From positions 250,001 to 314,000 of the forward strand of contig JAQFVV010000322.1 of the NCBI GenBank assembly GCA_028023455.1: a stretch of DNA of 64,000 nucleotides, in the 5' to 3' direction. This DNA is from Epiperipatus broadwayi (taxonomy: Eukaryota > Onychophora > Udeonychophora > Euonychophora > Peripatidae). This document shows, in pieces, positions 34,805 to 44,640 of the stretch (positions are counted from its first letter, which is position 1; each line of letters starts with the position of its first letter). The position numbers were made by a program, and so were the translations under genes. The notes beneath the pieces were generated by a model. The model was not told where the DNA came from and made no database searches. It saw only the letters and a program-made list of their open reading frames with translations.

Positions 34805-35300
34805 AGAAAGATAAAAATTTTTACTTTCAAAAACAATTGATCAATAACCACGTGTACCTTAGGCTTCTAAACTTTATCTTCTACCTCAAAATAACTAACT
34901 GTTTTTAAATTAAAATTAAAAAAAAAACTTTAGTAGCAAATTTAAACCAACTAATTTTACGTTGAACTTAATTATAGAAATCCTTACTTTAACACACATT
35001 CAACAAAAAGTTGTTTTTTTTTTAAACTACTATGTTTTTAAAATGGCAATCGAAACACTTTTTTGTTCTTTTTATAATAATTTTGATATTTCCAAATTCA
35101 AAAAAAATCTATCTCTCTTGATCACAATTTACTCCTCACTTTCATACCACAATTAAAATATTTAAATTGATGATTTCAGATGATTAATCACATAAAAAAG
35201 ATATTAAACTTAGCTGAAATTTAAGTCAGTGACCAGTACTATTCTCAAACAGCCGCGTAATCATCAAGAGTGATAAGAAGTTGCTGCCACTGAGTGGGAG

Positions 35301-37600
35301 TTTTTACACTGAAAAATTAAATGTATATCTCATAAGTATCACTATAAAACATCATTAGTTATGTACAAATAGCAAATGCTATTTTAATTTGGATTGCATA
35401 AGATTATAAACTAATAAATCATCAAAATATAAATAATAATATTAGTCGAGCATAATATTTTATTTAATATTTTATTGTTAATTTATTATTCTCCTTGAAT
35501 ATAAAAAAAATGTACAAAATTTTATTTTAATCCGTTTTTTTTCTCTCTCTCTCTCTAAATTACTTTTTAATATCAGCCAGATATCAGTGGATGTTGGCAT
35601 TATCTTAAATAGATTATTTTTAAAATTTATTTTGGATTTTAGTCATTTTGGATAAAATATCAAGTTTAGCATTTAATATCTCTGTAAGCCAAATACTAAA
35701 ACTTTATTTGCAATATATATAAAACACCCACACATCCATTTATATATATGCAAAAACACACATAAGATTAAGTTATTTAGCAAATAATAATTTTTTTTGC
35801 TTTCATTTTGTAATTCTAATCTGAACTATTTACCATTTTTTATGATCTTTCAAATTCAGATCTGTAATGCTTGCAATTACTTTTCTTTTTGTTTTTTTTA
35901 TTAAATACCATATGTCAGAGATCTGCAATCTTTACACCATCGAGAGCATAAAATAAAACACCAAAAAAAAAAAAAATGAAAGAATGCACATACATTTTTT
36001 TTATTTATATGCATAAAAATTATAATAGAGTTCAAATTACTGATAAATATTTATTTACTTTTTTATAATTAAGTCAATACTTTTTATAATAAAAAAAAAC
36101 AGTTAAATGGAATATCATTAATATTTTATTTTTTTTAAATAAATAAACCATTAATATATTAAGTTTGAAAACCATTTATTCAATCACTGATTGTATTTGG
36201 TTGAAATATGGGGTTGCTATTGATAAATAAAACTTATTTTGACTTCCGGTTGAAGAATGTTGTTTCTAGAGATAATTTATTATTGCAAAACGAATAATTT
36301 TACTTGCACAAACTAATTTTCATATATATAATTTTAAATATTTAATATACTTAAAATTTTGTACATAAAATAAATAAAATTATTACTGTAGTAATTCATT
36401 GGTTAAGTAATCGACTTGTTGGTAAACAAAACAAAAAAAAAAGATAAATATCAGTGGCTAGCAATGAGTGTCATTGTTAATGATCATGATATTTTATTCC
36501 ATAAGAGTTTGTGATTACATTTTATTCATAAAGATTTGAATAATATTTATTATATCTAAAATAAAATGTAAAATATATATATATAAAAAACAATATTAAA
36601 GATTTTAAAAAAGATAAAAAATTATTGCTTTTAAATAATTAATAGTTCTAATAAATCTTTAAATGTTTAATGAATGACAAAAAATGTTTAAATTATGATA
36701 TTATTGTTATCATCATCATCATTCAAAAAACTTTATTATTGTATACTTCCTTACATTAGAATAAAAAAGAAATATAGAGATTGATGTGTGGCTAACAGAA
36801 AATAATATTTACATCAGATGAATTCAGTTCAGTGACTAAAATTAGTTAATCTGTTCTATAAAGTCTTATAGGACCATTGCCATGAAGGGTTAGCTGTGTC
36901 ATATTAAAGATTTGAATATTATCAGTTTTCCTGACTAGGAATCATTTTGAATATATACTGTGGTCAGCAACTTTCCTAAACTTTTAACATAGAAATTCTA
37001 ACATATTTGAAAAGTATTAGAATGTCTTCTGGGTTTATTGTTGTACATGAATGTCCATCTGATGCAATTCAGTGGATAAAATATATTGCTGGCTTGGATA
37101 ATGGCAAAAGATTCAAAGCAAATATTTAATCGAAATCCTATTATTCATAAATAAGTGTGGGAATCAATCCATGATATTATCAAAAGTAGGATGTGAAAAA
37201 AGTTTATATCTTTTTGCAACATAAAGTACACTGATCATCTGCATTCAAACATTATCCAGTGAATTTGTATAAATGTAATGAGGGGCATGATTCCAAGTTC
37301 AGTTTCAGAAAGAAAATACTTAAGCTCAGTGAGCTGAATTTAAATTTACGATTAAGTTGTTTGTTGATAATGTTCAGCTTTGACTTTTCATCATATAGGG
37401 AGGTTAAAGTACTGAATAGATCTCTCAATAGTTGTACTTATTCTTTGGGAGACAAAAGTTGGGTTTTTGAACAAAAAGTAATGTGATTAGTAAGAACTTA
37501 CAATAACTAGTATTTGGAGATGGTCTATCGGAGTGATTTTTAAAACTTTCTAAATTTTAAAAACTTTAGCACATGAAAATTATGTTACATATATTAATAA
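35301..37600. other. Long AT-rich stretch; no supported gene
   Basis: A CT microsatellite at about 35541-35556 and many A/T runs. A short plus-strand frame at 37022-37129 (includes IVVHECPSDAIQWIKYIAGL) has protein-like composition but no splice context, so it is noted and not called. The frame at 37259-37486 was not recognised. Confidence 0.35.
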
Positions 37601-37633
37601 CTTTTATTAGTTATTCATTTGACAGGAGGCTAT

Positions 37634-37777
37634 TCACTTAATGAACAATATTTCTGTAATGTGATTTTCACTACACCACTCTCACATAAGGTGTTAAAAG
37701 CAGATAGAAGTCAGCCACTATCTTGTGTGAATGTGGTGTAGTGAAATTTACACTACAGAAATATTAATGTTAAGTGT
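37634..37777. mobile_element. MITE-like inverted repeat, ~144 bp
   Basis: ACTTAATGAACAATATTTCTG at 37635 mirrors CAGAAATATTAATGTTAAGT near 37756-37775, and the arms continue through TTTCACTACACCAC and its complement for about 55 bp each. No coding capacity. Target duplication not resolved. Confidence 0.7.
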
Positions 37778-37959
37778 CTTCTGAATTCTGAAGATGTATA
37801 TATTGTGTAGTCCTAGACCATTGGTCAAAAGGTTTTGGAGTTGTCTGAAAAAGATTGTTGCTATTTATTTTCCCCAAACTAGTTTCCTACATAGTGAATA
37901 GATATTGTTAGAGAGTGTGTTGGTATATAGTATTATTGGTAGACTAGTATGTAACTCTT

Positions 37960-39480
37960 GTTATGGCTAAAATATTGAATAAGGATACTTTTGCGTGGAG
38001 AGAAAAGTGTACTCTATTTTATTTTTTAGTTTATCTTGTATTGATGAATGCAGTGAAGAGTGACTTTTGTGAAAAGGGATTAGATGCTCCTTTAAATTGT
38101 TCTTTAAAGCAACCCTCCATGTCTATGTACCAAGCACAGAACTTATCCATGTTAAAATTTAATTTATATTTGTCTGTGCAATCAGATAATACCCATAGCA
38201 AAAATGGGATTTATTTTTTGGATGATAGGAAGACTGGAATGTCATTCGTGTAAGTCATATAGGAAATACTTGTTTTAATTTGAATATGAATATTCATTTT
38301 CGATTCTTTAATTAAAGTGTTGATATAAGTGGTAAACATGAGGGCACTGAAAGGAGAGTCTTGTTGAATTGGATCATGAGGTATAGGAAGGGGAGGGATC
38401 TATTTACTGTTACATATATGCCTCTACTTAATATTAGATTTGTTGGTACATAGAGGTAAGATCATATTCCTCTACTTAATATTAGATTTGTTGGTACATA
38501 GAGGTAAGATCTAATTATGGTGGTTTCTACTAGTGTTTTAATCAGCATATTAACTGGAATCATGTCAAAAGCTGATTTAATGTCCAATTTAATAACAATT
38601 GGGATGATTCATGTGTGGATTTCATAATCATTAGTGTAAACAGAATATCTCATTATACTACTTGTAGTAATGCTTTGTCAAAAGATTCTATAAAATCATT
38701 GAAGTTGAAGCAATACCAAAGATAAAAGCTTTTTTTTCTGAATACTGTGGAAATGTTCCAAAAATATGTCACTGGATTTAATAACAATATCTCAAGAAAT
38801 GAAATAACAAAATTACTGAAATTTTTTATAGCACTGGAAATGGCAAAGCAGAAAAAATCATAGATAATTAGGGAAATGATTTTCAATTTATAGCATAAAT
38901 CAGTGATATGATTATTAACATTGCAGATCATATTATGCAAGAAATCAAGTTTGCAACTATTAGCTTATTTTTAATTCACTATAATGAATCTACTTTATCT
39001 TTTGTTTTCCCTTGAAAGAACTACCAAGGTTTCAGATATTTTGTGGTATAATGCCTAGGGTGGTTATATAGATAAAGCATCATCTATGTTAAGGACAAAA
39101 TCAGGGTTTTAATTTAATCTGTAAAGTAGGCTCCAAAACTGAAAAGTATCCATTGTATGATCAGGCATTAGCCTCATAAATTCTTCTAGATCTACTAGAG
39201 ATTTTGTATCAAACTATTCAAATTATGAATTTTATCAAAGGAGAGGGATTCACCAAGTTCCTGTTTTTTAAATGATTACATTTTGATATGGATCATTATT
39301 TGATACTTTTTCTCCCAATATTCAATGATTTTGAGAGAAAATCTTAAATTGGTGAATATTTGAATTTAACTAGCTCAAATTATTATTTAAAAATTAGAAT
39401 GAGATGGGATTTTTTATCTGATTAAATAATAATTTTATCATAAATGGTTTACCTGCTTGAAAAGAAAAGATAATTTTGTT
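37960..39480 (-). pseudogene. Degenerate LINE reverse transcriptase (Jockey/I-like?)
   Basis: Read on the minus strand across frameshifts: VIKLDIKSAFDMIPVNMLIK (RT motif A with D-K-AFD), then a phrase ending SRGIYVTVNRSLP, then QQDSPFSALMFTTYINTLIK (motif B region), and MTYTNDIPVF, where YADD has become YTND. Then FNMDKFCAWYI follows, like the FxLNPxKT segment of LINE RTs. A D-K-AFD plus IYV-x-VN arrangement fits Jockey/I-group RTs. The plus-strand frame at 37963 is a shadow of it. Dead, with several stops. Confidence 0.55.
38421..38513 (+). repeat. 48-bp tandem duplication
   Basis: CCTCTACTTAATATTAGATT begins at 38421 and 38469, and the copies stay identical through GGTACATAGAGGTAAGATC. It lies inside the LINE RT remnant and shows recent local duplication. 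Confidence 0.9.
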
Positions 39481-39498
39481 TTGCACTTTCAAGATATA

Positions 39499-39550
39499 GC
39501 TGAGCATGCTTTCGGCCTAGTCGGTCAAATTCATAGTGCTCAAACTCAGC
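39499..39550 (-). ncRNA. Hammerhead-like stem/GAAA motif, PLE-4 3' end
   Basis: On the minus strand: GCTGAG, TTTGAGCACTATGAA, then TTTGACCGACTAGGCC, GAAA, the palindrome GCATG(C), then CTCAGC, which pairs with GCTGAG. The order stem, CTATGA, hairpin, GAAAGC, GCT(T/C)AGC is shared with PLE-3 although the sequences between are unrelated. A first reading as a plus-strand exon (39492-39562) is rejected because of this. Confidence 0.35.
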
Positions 39551-39569
39551 GGCTGAAAATTGTCGTAAG

Positions 39570-41100
39570 TTTAAAATAGTAATACAGAGGCATTATGCAA
39601 ATTTATAAATTTACATATTCCACTTTTTGGACAAAGCAATCCAATTATCTTTTTTGTTAATCATGTAAGAGTCATTTGCGATGAAACATGCACCTTTGAT
39701 CTTTCCTCTTTCTATCATTGCATTCAGCACACATTATATTAACATTTTGCAAGTGAAAGGTATGGCCAGAATTTATTTCATGTTCTAGGAACACGACTTA
39801 ACACTAGAATCATTTTCCCCACACTTGTAAAGGTATTTATGCTGTTCCAATCTCATGCCAGTATGTACATTTCCCCATAATAAACAGTATTGCAAGAGGA
39901 ATCGCTGCAGTCAATTCCATAAATTGTCTGAAAGACCTAGTCTGGAGGCAAATTATCTTTTGTGTTATTTATAAATTTAATTAGATTAGGAGGGGTCCAA
40001 AAATTGTTGAATGAATTAAAACATATGTTAGCTAAATAATGTGACATTTCGTGCATGGTGGGAAGACTAATTTAGTGATTAAATGATGAAGAATGGGTCA
40101 TTTGTCTTTTTTATTTGGTTGACATTTTTAAGCAATTCAATAAATTGAATATTTTCAATGCAAAAAAGGATTACAATTATAAAATTCATAGATATCTTGA
40201 AAGACTTTCATAAGCAGATGAAAAAAAGAAAACATGTTAGTTTTTGACAACCTGACATGATTAGTTTAGGAGTGAATGGTTATAGTCAAATTAGAATTTA
40301 GTATAAAATCCATTCAAATTGTCAATTGAAAGTTTCTAATGATTATCAAGAGAATTTTTGAATAATTATAGTCAAATTAGAATTTAGTATAAAATCCATT
40401 CAAATTGTCAATTGAAAGTTTCTAATGATTATCAAGAGAATTTTTGACACTTTAAACTTATGCAAGTGCATTTAGAAATATCTTAGGTGGCAAATTAAAT
40501 TGAATTTTGATCCTTAATAGTCAGTTCTTACATAAAAATAGTAGAATTTGTGTTAACATGTCTTTATGAATCAGTTTTTACTTCTGCTGCAACTTATCAA
40601 GTCATCATTATTATTATTTAGTATATGGATTTATTTGACAGCTTAACTAAAAACAAAATATTATAAAGGAAACTATATAGATTCCAACTAGGAAATAAAA
40701 TTTCAAGTGACTTAATTAAGTCTTTCAATTATGCTGCTGTAGCTATAAATTCAACAATTATTCATAGTTTATGTTGGCCACATTTACATAGATCAGCGGC
40801 TAATAAACTCTATTTATAAAGCAGATAAGTGCGACAACAAGAGTTGTTCTGAATCTGTTGATGAGATTCAGTTGCTTCTAGGAATATCAAATTCAACTGG
40901 CTTTATTGTTGGATCTGGAAAAAGAAATTTGTTTGGAACTATCATAAGAATTTCATTTTTTATCCATAAATTTTATTTGTAGATGCTTGGTTTAATATTG
41001 AAAAGAGGGATTTTGATCTGAAATGAGTCATAGATAATGAAATTACATATTGAGTTATTAACAAGTCAGATCTTTCTTAACGTTTTTATTGATTTTCTGT
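39570..41100 (-). mobile_element. PLE-4: degenerate EN+ Penelope-like element
   Basis: Minus strand. Near 40020-39900 the frames read TPPNLIKFINNTKDNLPP, a close match to the PLE-3 linker, followed by a GIY-YIG region (CSDSSCNTVYYGEMYTGMRL) and an end reading ALSKKWNM, matching ISKKWNA of PLE-3. Upstream, a phrase like PTMHEMSHYLANICFNSFNN matches the PLE-3 segment before the linker. Many stops. RT blocks further upstream (to about 41.1 kb) are inferred but not clearly readable. The 3' end carries the hammerhead-like motif. Confidence 0.6.
40281..40447 (+). repeat. 86-bp tandem duplication within PLE-4
   Basis: TATAGTCAAATTAGAATTTA starts at 40281 and 40367, and the copies are identical through GATTATCAAGAGAATTTTTGA. 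Perfect identity over ~80 bp shows it is recent compared with the PLE it interrupts. Confidence 0.9.
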
Positions 41101-41739
41101 GCAACAACTTCTGATTATCTGGTGGTAGAATATGTGAAGTTCCTGTAAAAGAGTAGACTTCAATGTACTAGTAATACTTCTCATGGTATTATTTAATTAA
41201 ATATTTAGATGTGTTATATAGGAACTTTTCCTCCAAACGAGTGTATTTATCACCAGAATATGCTAATGCTGAAGATGTTCATAAAGTGTGCTGTGTCACA
41301 ACCCAGAGTAATGGTAACTAGCTTTCCAAGGAGATTATCCCTAGAAATTAATTTTGACATAACCTTATCTAAATGAAGAAAATACATTAGGCTATGGTCC
41401 AAAGTTACTTCTAATTAGCATAGACTAGGATTGTATTTCAGTCTTATTGCAGAAGATTATATTCAAGCTACAAGATAATTTTCTGCTTTCTAGATAAAAA
41501 CTTGAACATACTATCTTTATTGGATTAGGAATAAAACCTCATTTTTTTTTAAAAAAAAAATCTTTTAATATCATTATTGAGATTTTTTTTTTTTAAAATA
41601 AAGGATCTCTATTAACTATATAACAACTGAAATGAATTTCCTACATTATGTTTCAGAAAGATCAATGATAAATGTATTCAATAAAATAGGTGCTATATAC
41701 ATATATAGTTAAAACTTAAAGAAATAATGTATTTAAGAG

Positions 41740-42240
41740 ATAAAGCATTGATAAGCATTATCGGATTAGAAAATGATTAATGGAAAGATAAGGAACAAGT
41801 ATTATTAATTAGTTCTAGAACATTCCACATTACTGGGAACAAGTATAATTAATTAGTTCTGGAACATTTCCACTTTATGGGGGAAATATATAAAAACTCC
41901 GAGATAAGCAAAATTGGGGTCTTACTACACACTTGCATCACTGGAGCTGATTGTTGTTGACAGAAGATACAGAATGGTCCGAATGTAATGAGGACTATGG
42001 AGGGACCCAGTTACCTCAACCACTGAAGATACTAAAGTGGACCTAGGAACTATACAAACCACAACGGCTTTATTATAATTTATGTATGCTTCATTAGCCA
42101 TGTATTTTGTAAGTAAAAATATTGATATTAATTTGTAAATATATTAAGCATGTTGGTAAAATCTTATTATTAATAACTTGTGGCAATAAAGTCAGTATTT
42201 AGTTATAAAACCTTGTTTCTGAATTACATTTATTTCTGTT
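41740..42240 (+). promoter_or_regulatory. Likely 5' LTR (U3 promoter to polyA signal) of a Ty3/gypsy element
   Basis: HSE repeats, TATA box (41887-41895) and an initiator-like TCTTACTACAC, followed ~290 bp later by AATAAA at about 42186, then the gag frame at 42429. Spacing fits an LTR of roughly 500 bp followed by a leader. Exact termini and a primer-binding site were not identified. Confidence 0.45.
41792..41879 (+). promoter_or_regulatory. Two heat-shock-element repeats upstream of a TATA box
   Basis: A 44-bp unit is duplicated (41792-41835, 41836-41879). Each copy contains an HSE: TTCTAGAACATTC at 41813-41825 is three perfect units (TTC, GAA, TTC, spaced by 2), and TTCTGGAACATTT at 41857-41869 is the diverged second. 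TATATAAAA at 41887-41895 is only ~18 bp further on. It resembles the HSE promoter at 11081. Confidence 0.55.
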
Positions 42241-42428
42241 TGTCAGCCCACCTTTTCCTGACACTAGCACTCATGGTGACTGTACACAGCAGAAAACTGA
42301 CATAGTCTTAACAGAATAGCATTCAACTTGTAATTCTGTATTGTATTAGAGTCGTGTATTCGGAAATCGTGGGGTAAAAGAGAAAAAAAATTTTTTTTAC
42401 TTAGTAGTTGTTCTGATTAAGAATTAAA

Positions 42429-43590
42429 ATGACGACCATGGCACAAGTGACAATAAATGAGTTTAATGTTAATAGTCCTTTTAATATTAATAGTCCTGTT
42501 GATTGGCCAATTTATCTCAAAAGGATTGAGAAATTTTTTTTTTATTAATGGGATTGTCAGTGACCCCATTAAAGTTGCCCCATTGTTATGTTATGTCGGG
42601 CAACAAGTGATAGAAATCATAAATCAGTTATGCGATTGCGAAGAACCATAGAAATTGCCATGCGAAGTAATAGTTGGAAGACTAAATAATTATTTTAGTC
42701 TAAAGCCCTCGAAACACATAGCGTGGCTACATTTTAAAATTGCAAAGTAATGGGGAAAACATATGAGACTACAATCAATCATTGAGAGAGCTCGCTAAGA
42801 GCTGTAGTTATGGTCATGCCTTAAAGGATGCTCTACTGGAACATTTACTTTAGGGGATGTGCAACGATAGGCTGAGACAGCAGTTATTGGCCTCAAGAGA
42901 CTTAGCATACAATGAAGCAATCAAAATGGGAGTAGTTCATGAGATAGTGCTTAATCAGTCAAAGGAATTTTGAAATTTTACCAATAATAAATGTAGTGCA
43001 TTTATACAAAATAAACATCAGTCTGCTAAAAGTAAGTCGAAGGAAATTGTTTGCTACTGCTGTGCAAAAAAAGGTTACATAGCACTAAGTGTAGATTTAA
43101 CAAAGAATGTTGTAGAGCCTGTGGAAAAGTAGATCATTTAGAGAAAGCGAGTAGAGCTAATGGGGAAAAAGAATGTAGTGTATCGCCCACTTTTCCAAAG
43201 GAAAACAACCAGAAATGTGAAATCTATAATACCCAGGGTGCTCATTACAACCAATTCATGATGTCAGAGAAATTATTAAATACCAATTTGAAATGGAATT
43301 GATAACTGATCAGGCGTATCAATGATGGCAGTCAAAGACTTGAAAATAGTAACAGAAAGAGAACTAGTTTAAGAGCCAAAAAATTCTAATGGTAATATTA
43401 TGAGAATATTAGGATGGTAAAAGTAAGCATAGAAATTAAAAAAGATCCGTAGGTTATCACTGTATATAGTACAAAGTGGTCATAACCCTATTATAAGTAG
43501 GGAATGGTTTGATGCTCTGGCAATAGAAATATGTAAGATTAAAAAGACCTTTATTAAATCAGCTCCATAGGAAACGGATCCAACCATTAA
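42429..43590 (+). pseudogene. Ty3/gypsy gag with zinc knuckles and protease start
   Basis: From ATG 42429 the frame reads MTTMAQVTINEFNVNSPFNI, then VDWPIYLKRIEKFF. A frameshift in a T-run (near 42533) leads to INGIVSDPIKVAPLLCYVGQ, a typical gag matrix/capsid start of insect Ty3/gypsy elements. Zinc knuckles follow near 43055-43150 (CYCCAKKG..KC and CRACGKVDH..), also frameshifted. A protease-like ELITD...VSMMAV lies near 43300 and ISREWFDAL near 43495. Multiple stops. Gag packages RNA in virus-like particles; this copy cannot. Confidence 0.65.
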
Positions 43591-43865
43591 CTACATAGAC
43601 AACTGGAATAAAGTAGTAATAGACAGCAAAAAGGTAGTGAGTTGGACAAAAGCAGAGCATGGTTACAATTTATTAATAGAATTGATAAGCAAGGGCTGGC
43701 CTAGAAGTCAGCCTGAAATACTGCATAAAGCGATATGGGATGTAAGAGAAAAATTGTCTATAAGTAAGGGATGTGTGTTAATGGATGATACAGTATTAAT
43801 ATCTAGTAATGGCCGTCATCAAGTTCTTCAGCTTCTGTATGAAGTTTGCTACTATTCCAATATTA
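43591..43865 (+). pseudogene. Ty3/gypsy pol segment upstream of integrase (zinc-binding region)
   Basis: IDNWNKVVIDSKKVVSWTKA leads into ISKGWPRSQPEILHKAIWDV, REKLSISKGCVLMDDTVLIS and RHQVLQLLYE. This pattern (GWP, then RxELS-x-x-xGC-x-L, then VLxxLHE) lies between RNase H and the HHCC zinc finger of gypsy pol. It follows the gag/protease remnant with most of RT and RNase H missing, so an internal deletion is inferred. It is cut off by the hairpin element at 43835. Confidence 0.6.
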
Positions 43866-43888
43866 GAACAGTAGCAAACTTCATACAG
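43835..43888. repeat. Perfect 19-bp hairpin
   Basis: CTGTATGAAGTTTGCTACT at 43835-43853 is the exact reverse complement of 43870-43888, with a 16-nt loop. It lies at the border between the gypsy pol fragment and the inverted-repeat element family. Confidence 0.85.
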
Positions 43889-43889
43889 T

Positions 43890-44640
43890 AGTGTCATTCA
43901 GTGCAAGCCTTATTAACAATGGATGCAAGAAGATTTGTGCGCAAAATTCCTATTTAGTATCCACTCATCCAAAATCCCCAGACCAGTTTTTAGGTTGTGG
44001 CATTCATCAGTGAGGAATCTTGGATCTGAGATCACTGCACCTAAATCTTAAGATCTAATGCAACTCTCCAGCAGCCACCTTTTATCTATTTAGTTCATTG
44101 TAAAGCTATAAACCCAAGATGTTTTTATAAGAGGGTCCCTTTTATCTTTATAAAGTCGAATCTTGTGTTATGATTTGTAGAGGTCTCTCTTGTTAAAATT
44201 AAGCACTCAAGGCCCATGTGCTAAGGTTTTAGCCTTATATAAGTATTGTATAATCATATAAATCCGAATCCAGTTTCAGTATCCATACATTTTGGTGTCT
44301 GTTTTTTTTAAAAAACCATAGTCACTCTTTTGATTAAAACATTTTTTAATCACTATTTTCTATGCTCGTACTAGCTGTTTAAACAATAGCTGACTCTCCA
44401 TACAATAATACTATCCAGTGCAAGCCTTAGTAATCAATGGTGCAAGAAAGTTTGTGTATAATTTCTATCTAGTGCCTACCCATTCAATATCCCCAGACTC
44501 ATTTCTGATTTGTGGTTTTCATCAGTTAGGAAAGATCTATGTGCAGTGATCTCGGGCTTTTCACCAATAAAAGCCACAAGCTAGAAACTAATCTAGGGAT
44601 ATTGCTTGAGTAGGCATTAGATAGAAATTTTATGCATAAA
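43890..44640. mobile_element. Inverted-repeat element family, copy 1
   Basis: 43890-44120 shares ATCTAATGCAACTCTCCAGC and CTTGGATCTGAGATCACTGC with 45200-45300, and 44400-44640 carries two opposed copies of the sub-terminal phrase GCCTACCCATTCAATATCCC and TTGCTTGAGTAGGCATTAGA. The layout is a decayed version of the element at 45075. Non-coding, presumably non-autonomous. Confidence 0.6.

Larger units (their letters stand above)
30081..35300 (-). mobile_element. CR1-like LINE copy C, near full length
   Basis: A ~5.2-kb minus-strand element with 5' leader (about 35300-34805), ORF1 (34804-33709), ORF2 (33670-30199) and a short 3' UTR ending in an ACATC-type tail (minus strand ...TATATCACATCAC). 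ORF1 carries PHD finger, coiled coil and SGNH esterase; ORF2 carries EEP endonuclease, RT and zinc tail. That domain set is known from CR1/L2-group elements, so CR1-like is the best call. Frameshifts and a D-to-Y change in the FADD box show it is inactive. The exact 5' end was not determined. Confidence 0.8.

Noticed and set aside
35541-35556. CT microsatellite as a regulatory GAGA site
   Set aside because: Simple-sequence run in an empty stretch; no promoter or gene nearby supports a regulatory role.
37963-38253. 96-residue plus-strand frame
   Set aside because: Minus strand reads LINE RT motifs across the same region; the plus frame is a shadow.
39492-39562. Plus-strand exon with acceptor CTTTCAAG, open frame and donor GTAAGT
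   Set aside because: On the minus strand the segment is the 3' end of PLE-4, directly after its endonuclease end and matching the PLE-3 3' UTR motif order, which explains the conservation better.
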